Source: an uncultured Collinsella sp. (lineage in GTDB: Bacteria; Actinomycetota; Coriobacteriia; Coriobacteriales; Coriobacteriaceae). From it: 64,000 bases of DNA. Below the pieces are notes generated by a model that was not told the DNA's origin, did not search any database, and was given only the letters and a program-made list of their open reading frames with translations. Made by a program: the position numbers and the translations under genes. The stretch spans positions 1 through 64,000 of the forward strand of contig CANRSF010000014.1 of assembly GCA_947642445.1 (NCBI GenBank), in the 5' to 3' direction. This document shows positions 19,541 to 27,866 of the stretch, piece by piece; the stretch's first letter is position 1, and the number at the start of each line of letters is the position of its first letter.

Positions 19541-19624
19541 TGCAGAACGATAAAAACGTCATTGCACAGCTCACCCCGGAGCAGAACACGCTCTTCAACG
19601 CCATGTTCGGTATGCAGAGCTAGC
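19541..19624 (+). pseudogene. 27-codon internally deleted derivative of the HD-domain gene
   Basis: MQNDKNVIAQLTPEQNTLFNAMFGMQS* matches the first ~17 and last ~8 residues of the 505-1047 protein (MQDDKDRLTQLTSEQNMLLN...LLNAMFGLES*). Confidence 0.65.
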
Positions 19625-19785
19625 CAAAATGGATGCAAACGGTGGCTGACGGAATTGTCCGCGGGAGCATCAACGCATGGCAATCAGCACTCCTCTTGGT
19701 AAGGGCAGCAAGCATTTCCACCAACACCGATTGCCATGCGATCTTCTTGTTCATAGCTGCGCCGCCTGCCTGAAATGACCCGCAG

Positions 19786-20346
19786 TCAAGATGAACTGCA
19801 GGAATCATGGCGAGTCGTAACCGCTCGCATACCCCCTTCGGAATAGGCGCTGAGCAGCTCCTGAGCGTGGGCAAACTCGGGCCCTCGTCTCCAACCGAGC
19901 AGGCGGTTGACCGCGAGATTTCCCTGGACGTTGTGGACGAAGAGCAGATAGGCGTCCTCGCGCGAAAGCCCAGTCTCCTCCATGATCGAGGGAACCATCT
20001 GCTCGGCGCCGCGCTCGACGACGCGCTGTGCCACCCGGGCGTACGCGTCGTCATCCGAGTAGAGCAGATAATAGTCATCGTTTGCCGGCGGACGCTGGCA
20101 GAGGGCGCCCGCCTCCGTTCCCTCGAGCGGCGGCACCGCCGCCAAGGCCTCGTCGATAAGCGCGTCGAGCAGGGCGAACTTGTCCTCGTAGTGCAGATAG
20201 AACGTGCCACGGTTGATATCGGCGCGGCGGCAGATATCCGCTACCGTCATCTTCGCGAAGCCGACCTCGGCCAGCAGCGCGAAGAACGCCTCCCGTATGA
20301 CCGAGAGTGTATAGCGTCGGCGACGATCGATCTTCCCCGCTTCCAT
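19786..20346 (-). CDS. TetR-family transcriptional regulator (copy 1)
   Basis: 'IREAFFALLAEVGFAKMTVADICRRADINRGTFYLHYEDKFALLDAL'. Confidence 0.88.
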   Translation of the reverse strand: MEAGKIDRRRRYTLSVIREAFFALLAEVGFAKMTVADICRRADINRGTFYLHYEDKFALLDALIDEALAAVPPLEGTEAGALCQRPPANDDYYLLYSDDDAYARVAQRVVERGAEQMVPSIMEETGLSREDAYLLFVHNVQGNLAVNRLLGWRRGPEFAHAQELLSAYSEGGMRAVTTRHDSCSSS

Positions 20347-20489
20347 TACCCCTCCAATTGCAACGCTCGACAATGCCCGGCAAACGCTCGTTTATCGACA
20401 GCAGGCCGAAGCTGTTCATTGCTCTTAAGCAAATCGACATGGATACTTTTTATAGACACGTGTTTATAATAGCTGAAAGAAGGTATCCA

Positions 20490-21455
20490 GTGACCCTGTA
20501 CGAGCAGCTCGTTATCGAGCTCACCAACCAATCGTTTTCCCTTCAGGCCGCCTACCGCAGCGGCGGCACGCCCTATGAGCTGAGTGACCGCGAGCCCGAG
20601 CCCTACGACCAGCAAATCGAGGACTTCGCCCGCATGATCGAGGAAGCCGATTGCGTGCTGGCGGGCGGGGCCTCCGGGCTCTCCGCGGCGGGCGGCGGCG
20701 ACTTCTACTACGAGGACAACGCGACCTATCGCAAGCATTTCGGCAAATTCGCCGAGCGTTACGGTTTCAAGGGCGCTTTCGAGGGGTCGTTCTACCGCTG
20801 GCCCACCGCCGAGGCGCGCTGGGGATACCTCGCCACCTTCCTCGACACCACGCTCAACGCCCCGCTGCGCAAGCCCTACAGGGACCTCGACGCCATTCTC
20901 GCCGAGAAGGATTTCTTCGTGCTCACCACCAACCAGGACACGCAGTTTGTGAAGCTCTATCCCTGGGAGAAAGTGGCAGAGATCCAAGGCGACCACCGCT
21001 TCTTTCAGTGCTCCCGCTGTTGCACCGACGCGGTGTGGGATGCGGTCGAGCCGGTCTCCAACATGGTAGAGGCCATGGGAGACGGCCTTGAGGTTCCGAC
21101 AGAGCTCGTGCCGCGCTGCCCGCACTGCGGGGCAGAGGCGTTCCCCTGGGTTCGCGGCTACGGCAACTTCCTGCAGGGCGAACTCTACGAGGAGCAGTAC
21201 CGCAAGGTGTCCGACTGGCTCGACGCGCACGCACGGCAGAGGATCCTCTTCCTCGAGCTGGGTGTGGGCCGCATGACGCCCGCGTTTATCCAGGAGCCGT
21301 TCTGGGCCCTCACGGCGCAGTTACCGCAGGCCAGCTACATCGCCGTAAACAACAAGACGCAGTTTCTCCCCCGCGCGATCGAGGATCGGGGGCTCGCCGT
21401 TCGCGCCGACATCGCCGACGTGCTTGCCGACGTGCGCAAGACGCTGGGGAGGTAG
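20490..21455 (+). CDS. SIR2-family protein resembling class-M sirtuin (SirTM), paralog 1
   Basis: GTG start with upstream gaaagaagg; 'VLAGGASGLSAAGG', 'FVLTTNQDTQFVKLYPWEKVAEIQGDHRFFQC', C-x2-C zinc ribbon 'CPHC', 'LFLELGVGRMTP'. Confidence 0.75.
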   Translation: MTLYEQLVIELTNQSFSLQAAYRSGGTPYELSDREPEPYDQQIEDFARMIEEADCVLAGGASGLSAAGGGDFYYEDNATYRKHFGKFAERYGFKGAFEGSFYRWPTAEARWGYLATFLDTTLNAPLRKPYRDLDAILAEKDFFVLTTNQDTQFVKLYPWEKVAEIQGDHRFFQCSRCCTDAVWDAVEPVSNMVEAMGDGLEVPTELVPRCPHCGAEAFPWVRGYGNFLQGELYEEQYRKVSDWLDAHARQRILFLELGVGRMTPAFIQEPFWALTAQLPQASYIAVNNKTQFLPRAIEDRGLAVRADIADVLADVRKTLGR

Positions 21456-21458
21456 CGC

Positions 21459-22159
21459 ATGGAGACGGCGAAAGCAGTTCGCATAGGCAGGGCGCTAGCC
21501 GAAGCGGATCTTGTCATCATCGGCGCTAGCAACGGACTGGACATGGCAGAGGGGCTCAACCTTTTCTGCGCCGATGCTCATTTCCAAGAGGCGTACGGGG
21601 ACCTCGCCCAGGCAGACGGCATCGGCTGCATACTGCAGGGGCTTGCCTCCCCGGATGCCAGCGTGCGACGCCGATGGGCCGAGCGGTTTCATCAAAAGGA
21701 ATATCTCGAATATGAGCCCAGCCCGCTCATGAACGAGCTGCGGCGTCTTACAGAGCACGCTGACACCTTCGTGATCACGTGCAATATCGACGGGCACTTC
21801 GTACGCGCAGGGTTCAACGAGAACCGCGTGCTCGAGACGGAGGGGGGGGCATACGCACGTCGATCGACGAGCGGCGTCTCGCCCATCCAGACGCCCTCGC
21901 CACGGCCCAGCTCGAGGAGCTCGAGCGCCTTGTGCAAGCCCATCGCAACGGCAGGGTCGCCATCCTCGAACTTGGCGTGGGACTGCGCAACGGCATCATA
22001 AAGCACATGCTCGCCCAGATCGCGAACGTCTGCGAGCACGCCACCTACATCGTGTTCAACTACAGCCAGGCCATGGCGCCCGACGCCTCGTGCGAGACGA
22101 TTCTCGTTGACGGCGATATGACCCCGGCTTTCGAGGAGATTGCCCAATGCCGTCTCTAG
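21459..22159 (+). pseudogene. SIR2-family paralog 2, disrupted or phase-off at a G8 homopolymer
   Basis: ORF 21459-22001 homologous to about 'FNENRVLETEGG'; homology resumes in the 21779-22159 frame ('RVAILELGVGLRNGIIKHML'). Frame switch at 21842-21849 (8 G). Confidence 0.65.
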
Positions 22160-22995
22160 AGAGGGAAGCGTATAGGCTTCGAAGCCTTATCGACGATGCC
22201 GACGCCATCATCGTCGGCATCGGCTCGGGCATGTCAAGCGCCGCCGGGTTCAACCATTACAACCGCGCAGGCATGGCGCGCGCCGGAATGACGGACTGGC
22301 AGCAAGCCTTTGGCTTCAAGAGCCTTTTCGACGGCTTTTACCACCTCTACCCCAGCCTCGAGCAGCAATGGGCCTACTACGCGCGATACATCGACTTCAT
22401 GCTGCGCGAGCTGGCCTCGCAGCCCTATCTCGACCTACGGTCCCTCATCGGCCATAAGGACTACTTCATCCTGAGCACCAATGTAGACACCCAAGTCGAG
22501 AAGACGTTTCCCACCGAGAGGATCTGCAACTATCAGGGAAGCTTCGCGCACCTTCAGTGCAAGCAGCCATGCTGCGACGAGCTCTTCGATGCGAGCCCCT
22601 ACGTCGAGCGCATGCTCGCGGGCATGGCGGGGTTCGAGGTCCGCAGCGAGGATGTCCCCCGATGCCCGCATTGCGGCTGGCAGCTTGTGCCGTGGGTGCG
22701 CGACGACACGTTTCTGCAAGGTGCGGCATGGCGCGAGAGCCTCGGACGATACGAGCGCTTCGTGCGCGAGCGCAGCGATCGCCGCGTGCTGTTGCTGGAG
22801 CTCGGCGTGGGCGAGATGACCCCCGGCATCATCACGCTCCCGTTCTGGAGCATGACCGCGAAGCTGCCGGATGCGCACCTGCTGAGCGTAAACATCTCGG
22901 GCGGCTCGGCTCCGCTGCAGCTTGGAAGCAAGGCAGGGGCGATCCAGGCCGATTTGGGCGCCCTGCTCTCGGTGGCGCGGGCAGGTGGCGAGTAA
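22147..22995 (+). CDS. SIR2-family protein resembling class-M sirtuin, paralog 3
   Basis: 'AIIVGIGSGMSSAAGFNHY', 'FILSTNVDTQVEKTFPTERICNYQGSFAHLQC', 'CPHCGWQLVPWVRDDTFLQG', 'LLLELGVGEMTPGIITLPFW'. Confidence 0.78.
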   Translation: MPSLEREAYRLRSLIDDADAIIVGIGSGMSSAAGFNHYNRAGMARAGMTDWQQAFGFKSLFDGFYHLYPSLEQQWAYYARYIDFMLRELASQPYLDLRSLIGHKDYFILSTNVDTQVEKTFPTERICNYQGSFAHLQCKQPCCDELFDASPYVERMLAGMAGFEVRSEDVPRCPHCGWQLVPWVRDDTFLQGAAWRESLGRYERFVRERSDRRVLLLELGVGEMTPGIITLPFWSMTAKLPDAHLLSVNISGGSAPLQLGSKAGAIQADLGALLSVARAGGE

Positions 22996-23078
22996 CGCGG
23001 AGCGGTAGACGCGCAATGAGGTTTTAGCCGCAGCCTCCGAACGAGAGGGCTCGGAGGCTGGTATTCCTGAATCGCAGG

Positions 23079-23639
23079 TCACGATGGGTTATCGGAATCG
23101 CGAAGAGCGGATACCGCCAGTAAGCCCCCTTCGGAATAGGCGTTGAGCAGCTCCTGGGCATGGGCGAACTCGGGGCCTCGTCTCCAGCCGAGCAGGCGGT
23201 TGACGGCCAGATTGCCCTGGACGTTGTGGACGAAGAGCAGGAAAGCGTCTTCGCGTGAAAGCCCCGTTTTCTCCATGACCCAGGGAACCATCTGCTCCGC
23301 TCCGCGTTCTATGACGCGCTGGGCTACGCGAGCGTATGCGTCGCTGTCCGAATAAAGCAGGCGATAATCGTCGTCTGCCGGCGGACGCTGGCAAAGCGTT
23401 GCCGATTCAACCCCCTCAAGCGGGGGAGCCGCTGCCAATGCCTCGTCGATAAGCGCATCGAGCAGCGCGTACTTATCCTCGTAATGCAGATAGAACGTTC
23501 CCCGGTTGATCTCGGCGCGGCGGCAGATGTCCGCCACCGTCATCTTCGCGAAGCCGACCTCGGCCGGCAGCGCGAAGAACGCCTCCTGTATGACCGAGAG
23601 GGCGTAGCGCCGCCGGCGGTCGATCTTGGTTTCTCCCAT
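23079..23639 (-). CDS. TetR-family transcriptional regulator (copy 2)
   Basis: Nearly identical in sequence to the 19786-20346 product; same divergent arrangement. Confidence 0.85.
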   Translation of the reverse strand: MGETKIDRRRRYALSVIQEAFFALPAEVGFAKMTVADICRRAEINRGTFYLHYEDKYALLDALIDEALAAAPPLEGVESATLCQRPPADDDYRLLYSDSDAYARVAQRVIERGAEQMVPWVMEKTGLSREDAFLLFVHNVQGNLAVNRLLGWRRGPEFAHAQELLNAYSEGGLLAVSALRDSDNPS

Positions 23640-23782
23640 CGCCTCTCCAATCTGAGTCGTTTGACAATGTCCAGTAGCTGTTCGTTTATCGACAGGTGCA
23701 CGCGTTTGTTCATTGCCCCTGCGAAAATCAACAAGGATACTGTTTATAGACACCTGTTTTTTATAGCTGAAAGGGAGCACGG

Positions 23783-23983
23783 ATGACCCTGTGCGAGAAG
23801 CTCGGCATCGGGCTTGTCAGCCGATCGTTTTCCCATCGGGCCGTCTATCGAAACGGCGGCACGTCATACGATTTGAGCGATTGCGAGCCTGCTGCTTGCA
23901 AGCAAGATATCGAGGCTTTTGCCCGCAAGGTGGGGGAGGCTGATTGCGTGTTTACGGGAGAGGCAGGTAGGCAGGCGTTATGA
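23783..23983 (+). pseudogene. N-terminal remnant of SIR2-family paralog 1 (second copy)
   Basis: MTLCEKLGIGLVSRSFSHRAVYRNGGTSYDLSDCEPAACKQDIEAFARKVGEADCVFTG aligns with MTLYEQLVIELTNQSFSLQAAYRSGGTPYELSDREPEPYDQQIEDFARMIEEADCVLAG. Confidence 0.75.
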
Positions 23984-24669
23984 GCATCTGCATCAAAAAT
24001 CAGATTCAGAATATGAATATCGTCATCGGCTGCACGGTGGGGTGTCCATATTGCTATGCCCGTAACAATGTGAAACGTTGGCATATGATTGACGACTTCG
24101 CTGATCCTGCGTTCTTCCCGAGCAAGCTCAAGATGATGGAAAAGAAACGGCCGCAGAACTTTCTCCTTACCGGCATGAGCGATCTCTCCGGGTGGAAGCT
24201 GGAATGGCGAGACGAGGTATTTGCAAAGATCCATGAGAATCCACAGCATCAGTTCCTGTTCCTGACCAAGAGACCCGATTTGCTGGATTTAGATACCGAC
24301 CTGGAAAACGCATGGTTCGGCGTTACGGTGACGAGGAAAGCGGAGCTGTGGCGTATCGACGCCCTTCGGAAAAACGTCAAAGCAAATCACTTCTTCGTTA
24401 CTTTTGAGCCGCTATTCGACGATCCCGGTACGGTCGACCTTTCCGGAATCAACTGGATCGTCGTCGGTACCATGACCGGGGCGCAGAGCAGGAAGGTTCA
24501 TACGGAACCGGAGTGGGCATGGTCTTTGACGGACCAGGCGCACGCGCTTGGCATTCCAATGTTTATGAAGGAAGACCTCGTCTCTGTCATAGGGGACGAA
24601 AACATGATTCAGGAATTGCCGGAAGAATTCGAAAGAGTGCTGGAGGTGCAGAGAACATGGCGGAAGTGA
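23980..24669 (+). CDS. Radical SAM-like protein, first gene of a 'radical SAM mobile pair' (protein A-like)
   Basis: 'NIVIGCTVGCPYCYARNNVKRWHMI' (CxxxCxxC), 'WIVVGTMTGAQSR'. Confidence 0.75.
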   Translation: MSICIKNQIQNMNIVIGCTVGCPYCYARNNVKRWHMIDDFADPAFFPSKLKMMEKKRPQNFLLTGMSDLSGWKLEWRDEVFAKIHENPQHQFLFLTKRPDLLDLDTDLENAWFGVTVTRKAELWRIDALRKNVKANHFFVTFEPLFDDPGTVDLSGINWIVVGTMTGAQSRKVHTEPEWAWSLTDQAHALGIPMFMKEDLVSVIGDENMIQELPEEFERVLEVQRTWRK

Positions 24670-25565
24670 TCGATGGAATCCTCATCAATGAGGTGGAAGC
24701 AAAGAACATCATGACCAAGTCCAGCCTGCCGGTAGGCGGCTACTCGGTCAATCCCTATGTAGGCTGCACGCATGCCTGCAAGTATTGCTATGCCTCCTTT
24801 ATGAAGCGCTTTACCGGACACAAGGAGGAATGGGGCACCTTTCTTGATGTGAAGCATTGGCCGGAAATCAAGAATCCGAAGAAATACGCTGGACAGCGGG
24901 TGGTTATCGGTTCTGTGACGGATGGCTACAATCCACAGGAGGAGCGATTCGGGAATACCAGGAAACTCCTGGAGCAGCTGATTGGCAGCGATGCAGATAT
25001 TCTGATCTGCACAAAGTCCGATCTTGTGGTACGGGATATCGATCTGCTGAAGAGGCTTGGACGAGTGACCGTTTCATGGTCGATCAACACGCTGGATGAG
25101 AACTTCAAGAACGATATGGACTCCGCGTCGAGCATCGAGCGTCGTATCGCTGCTATGAAGCAGGTGTATGACGAAGGTATCCGTACGGTCTGCTTCGTGT
25201 CCCCGGTATTTCCCGGCATCACGGATTTTGAGATGATTTTTGAGCGAGTAAAAGATCGGTGCGATTTGTTTTGGCTCGAAAATCTCAATCTTCGGGGTGG
25301 TTTCAAAAAAGCGATCCTGGATTATATCGCCGAGAAACATCCCGATCTCGTACCGCTTTACGATGAGATCTATAACAAGCGCAACCGTAGCTATTTTGAA
25401 GCGCTTGAAGTAAAAGCCGAGGAAATGGCCAAGAAGTACGATTGCCCCTTTGTGGACAACGAAATGCCTTATGGCAGAGTCCCCCAGGGGCATCCGGTGA
25501 TCGTGGACTACTTCTATCACGAGGAAGTCCGAGGGTCGGATAATAGCGGAAAAAGAAATCGTTAA
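24657..25565 (+). CDS. Radical SAM protein, second gene of the pair (protein B-like / SPL family)
   Basis: 'YSVNPYVGCTHACKYCYASFMKRFTGH' (CxxxCxxC), 'VVIGSVTDGYNPQE'; overlaps the stop of the upstream gene. Confidence 0.8.
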   Translation: MAEVIDGILINEVEAKNIMTKSSLPVGGYSVNPYVGCTHACKYCYASFMKRFTGHKEEWGTFLDVKHWPEIKNPKKYAGQRVVIGSVTDGYNPQEERFGNTRKLLEQLIGSDADILICTKSDLVVRDIDLLKRLGRVTVSWSINTLDENFKNDMDSASSIERRIAAMKQVYDEGIRTVCFVSPVFPGITDFEMIFERVKDRCDLFWLENLNLRGGFKKAILDYIAEKHPDLVPLYDEIYNKRNRSYFEALEVKAEEMAKKYDCPFVDNEMPYGRVPQGHPVIVDYFYHEEVRGSDNSGKRNR

Positions 25566-25726
25566 ACGGAAACCGACGACGATTCGCTCGAGCGATTAGC
25601 GTCCACGCGTGGCTTCTGCCGATTGGCGCAACGGGCGACGGATTAAGGGATCGCTCGGGCGGATGATCCCGCTGCAGTACAGGCGGTCGCTCAATTTAGC
25701 GGCATGAGCGTTTTCGCACGGAAAAC

Positions 25727-26047
25727 CAGTATCTTGTACCGTGGGTGCGCGACGGCACGTTTCTGCAGGGTGCGACATGGCGCGAGAGCCTCGGACGATA
25801 CGAGCGCTTCGCGCACGAGCGCGGAGCTGGCCGCGTGCTGCTGCTGGAGCTTGGCGTGGGCGAGATGACCCCCGGCATCATCACGCTCCCGTTCTGGAGC
25901 ATGGCCGCAAAGCTGCCGGATGCGCATCTGTTGAGCGTAAACATCTCGGGCGACTCAGCCCCCTTGCAGCTCGGAAGCAAGGCGGAGGCAATCCAGGCCG
26001 ATTTGGGCGCACTGCTCTCGGCGGCGCGGGTGGGCGACGGTGCTTAA
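25727..26047 (+). pseudogene. C-terminal remnant of SIR2-family paralog 3 (second copy)
   Basis: 'VRDGTFLQGATWRESLGRYERFAHERGAGRVLLLELGVGEMTPGIITLPFWSMAAKLPDAHLLSVNISG' nearly matches 22690-22995. Confidence 0.8.
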
Positions 26048-26260
26048 GCCTCTTTGTTAGTCGCTTTGAGATAATCCTCGTCGTTCACAGGCTCCAACCA
26101 CTCGTTGGAGGTCTCCTCGCCCGGAACCTCCAGCGCGAGATGGGAGAACCAGCCGTCGGGCGCGGCTCCGTGTCAATGCTTCACCCCCGGGGCGATGTTG
26201 ACCACATCGCCCGGGCGCAGCTCCTGTGCCGGCTTTCCCCATTCCTGGTAAAACCCTCGA
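26048..26260 (-). pseudogene. Cupin-domain protein remnant with nonsense mutation
   Basis: Minus strand reads 'YQEWGKPAQELRPGDVVNIAPGVKH*HGAAPDGWFSHLALEVPGEETSNEWLEPVNDEDYLKATNKEA*'. Confidence 0.6.
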
Positions 26261-26440
26261 CCAGTCACAGCATGCCGGCAGCGAGGTCAATGCGCATTCG
26301 CTCATGCTACAATCCAACCACCAGAGATGAAAACACAGTCCCCGTCGGGTAGTCGTGGGCGTGCGGGAGTCCGCATCAGTAACCTGCCTCCTTGGTTGTC
26401 CCTTCTCTGCATGGTCATCTACATAAAGGAGGAACCAACC

Positions 26441-26860
26441 ATGCAGATCAGCGTGTCATCCACCCTGACCGTATATCATGACGGCCAATTCTGGGTCGGG
26501 CTGGCGGAGCATGTCGAGGACGGCAGATACGGCGCCGCCCGCATCGTCTTCGGCGCGGAACCGTCCGATGAGGAAATCCTGCAATTCGTTACAAGCAAAT
26601 GGGCGAAGCTCGCGTTCTTCGGTGACGAGGCCACGGAAACAAGCAAGCCCGCGAAGAATCCCAAGCGACGCGCTCGCGAGGCAGCGAAAGCCCTTAAGCG
26701 GCCCGCGGTGAGCACCAAGGCACAACAGGCGCTCGCAGCACAGCGGGAAGCGATGAAGCGGGAGTCGGCTCAAGCAAGAAGCCAGCGTCGCGCGGATGAG
26801 GCGGAGGCGCGCTTCGAGCAGCGAAAGCTGAAGCGCAAGCAGAAGCATCGCGGGCATTGA
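26441..26860 (+). CDS. YjdF-family protein
   Basis: 'STLTVYHDGQFWVGLAEHVEDGRYGAARIVFGAEPSDEEILQFV', basic KR-rich C-terminus; RBS aaaggagg. Confidence 0.75.
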   Translation: MQISVSSTLTVYHDGQFWVGLAEHVEDGRYGAARIVFGAEPSDEEILQFVTSKWAKLAFFGDEATETSKPAKNPKRRAREAAKALKRPAVSTKAQQALAAQREAMKRESAQARSQRRADEAEARFEQRKLKRKQKHRGH

Positions 26861-27077
26861 TCGCCATGTGCAGCAAGGCAAACCATATACAGCAGTGGGG
26901 CCAGCTCCACTTGAAGCCGACGCCGCGTAGACGCTAATGGTGACGGCTATGCACGGGCACGGGCGAGCCACTGCACTTCACAGCTTGTTTCTCAAGTTTC
27001 TCAAGTATTTGGGACGCACACGCGGCGTTCAAAAATGCGGAGCGACTCCACATGGCTCGAGACTGAGCCGAAGTGCC

Positions 27078-27527
27078 CTACTTCTCGCCCTCCAGCAGCC
27101 CCACGATACGGTCGATGTCGACGGCGAAGTGGGGCCTTCCCTCGCGCTCGTAGCGGTCGAGGTACGCCTGGCACTCGGAGACAATGCGCTTGGTGTTGCC
27201 GTCGATGATGCGCTGGAGCGTCTCGTAGTAGGCCGAGCCCTCGGTCCTGAAGCGGCGCTGGTAGGACTTGGTTATGGGGAACATCTTGATGTAGTGGATG
27301 CCGTGGCGGCAGCCGAGGCGCGTCGTGGGGCGGGGTGGCAACGCAAAGTACTGGTCTTTGGGCACGTTGGGGGCGATGTTGGAATGCAGCGGTACGGCGA
27401 AGTCCCTGCGCTTCCCGCGGAAACGCAGCCTCACCACCACGATGCAGGGGAGATTGTGCTTAAGCATGAGCTCGCGGTCGCCCTCGACGAGGTCGAAGAA
27501 GTCCTGGGAGATGGATACGACCTTCAC
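27078..27527 (-). CDS. Possible ToxN/AbiQ-like (type III TA) toxin
   Basis: GTG start; 'VVSISQDFFDLVEGDRELMLKHNLPCIVVVRLRFRGKRRDFAVPLHSNI...GIHYIKMFPI' resembles the mobile ToxN-like fold pattern. Confidence 0.4.
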   Translation of the reverse strand: MKVVSISQDFFDLVEGDRELMLKHNLPCIVVVRLRFRGKRRDFAVPLHSNIAPNVPKDQYFALPPRPTTRLGCRHGIHYIKMFPITKSYQRRFRTEGSAYYETLQRIIDGNTKRIVSECQAYLDRYEREGRPHFAVDIDRIVGLLEGEK

Positions 27528-27791
27528 CGGTTGCGCCTCTTCATACGAAGTGGGGCCCGCATCGCTGCAGGCCCCTACAGGTGGGCGATATTCTACGCCT
27601 TGCGGCACCCCGTCGCCCACGGAGGTTAAACGTACACGTAAGCCGTACTCTGAAAGCCGCGGCTTCCGGCAAGCAGTTTATACCACGAAAGGTCGCTTTC
27701 AACGCGCATAGCTCGCAAAATAACACTCGCTGGGCCGTCACCCCTGGCAGTTGCCCTCCAATCTTCATTGGAGTCAGCAGGTCAATTCATA

Positions 27792-27842
27792 TAGTTATGG
27801 GGGTGTATCCTAAAGGAAATCAAATTTATACCCCCATAACTA
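27792..27842. repeat. 13-bp perfect inverted repeat, 25-nt spacer
   Basis: tagttatgggggt ... acccccataacta. Confidence 0.85.
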
Positions 27843-27849
27843 AGGAATT

Positions 27850-27866
27850 TTCTATTCCCACTCAAT
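27850..27866. repeat. Att-like direct repeat, copy of the guaA 3' end
   Basis: ttctattcccactcaat, identical to 30410-30426. Confidence 0.85.

Noticed and set aside
27620-27850. Type III antitoxin tandem-repeat RNA upstream of the ToxN-like ORF
   Set aside because: Looked for ~30-40-nt direct repeats and found none; only unrelated hairpins.
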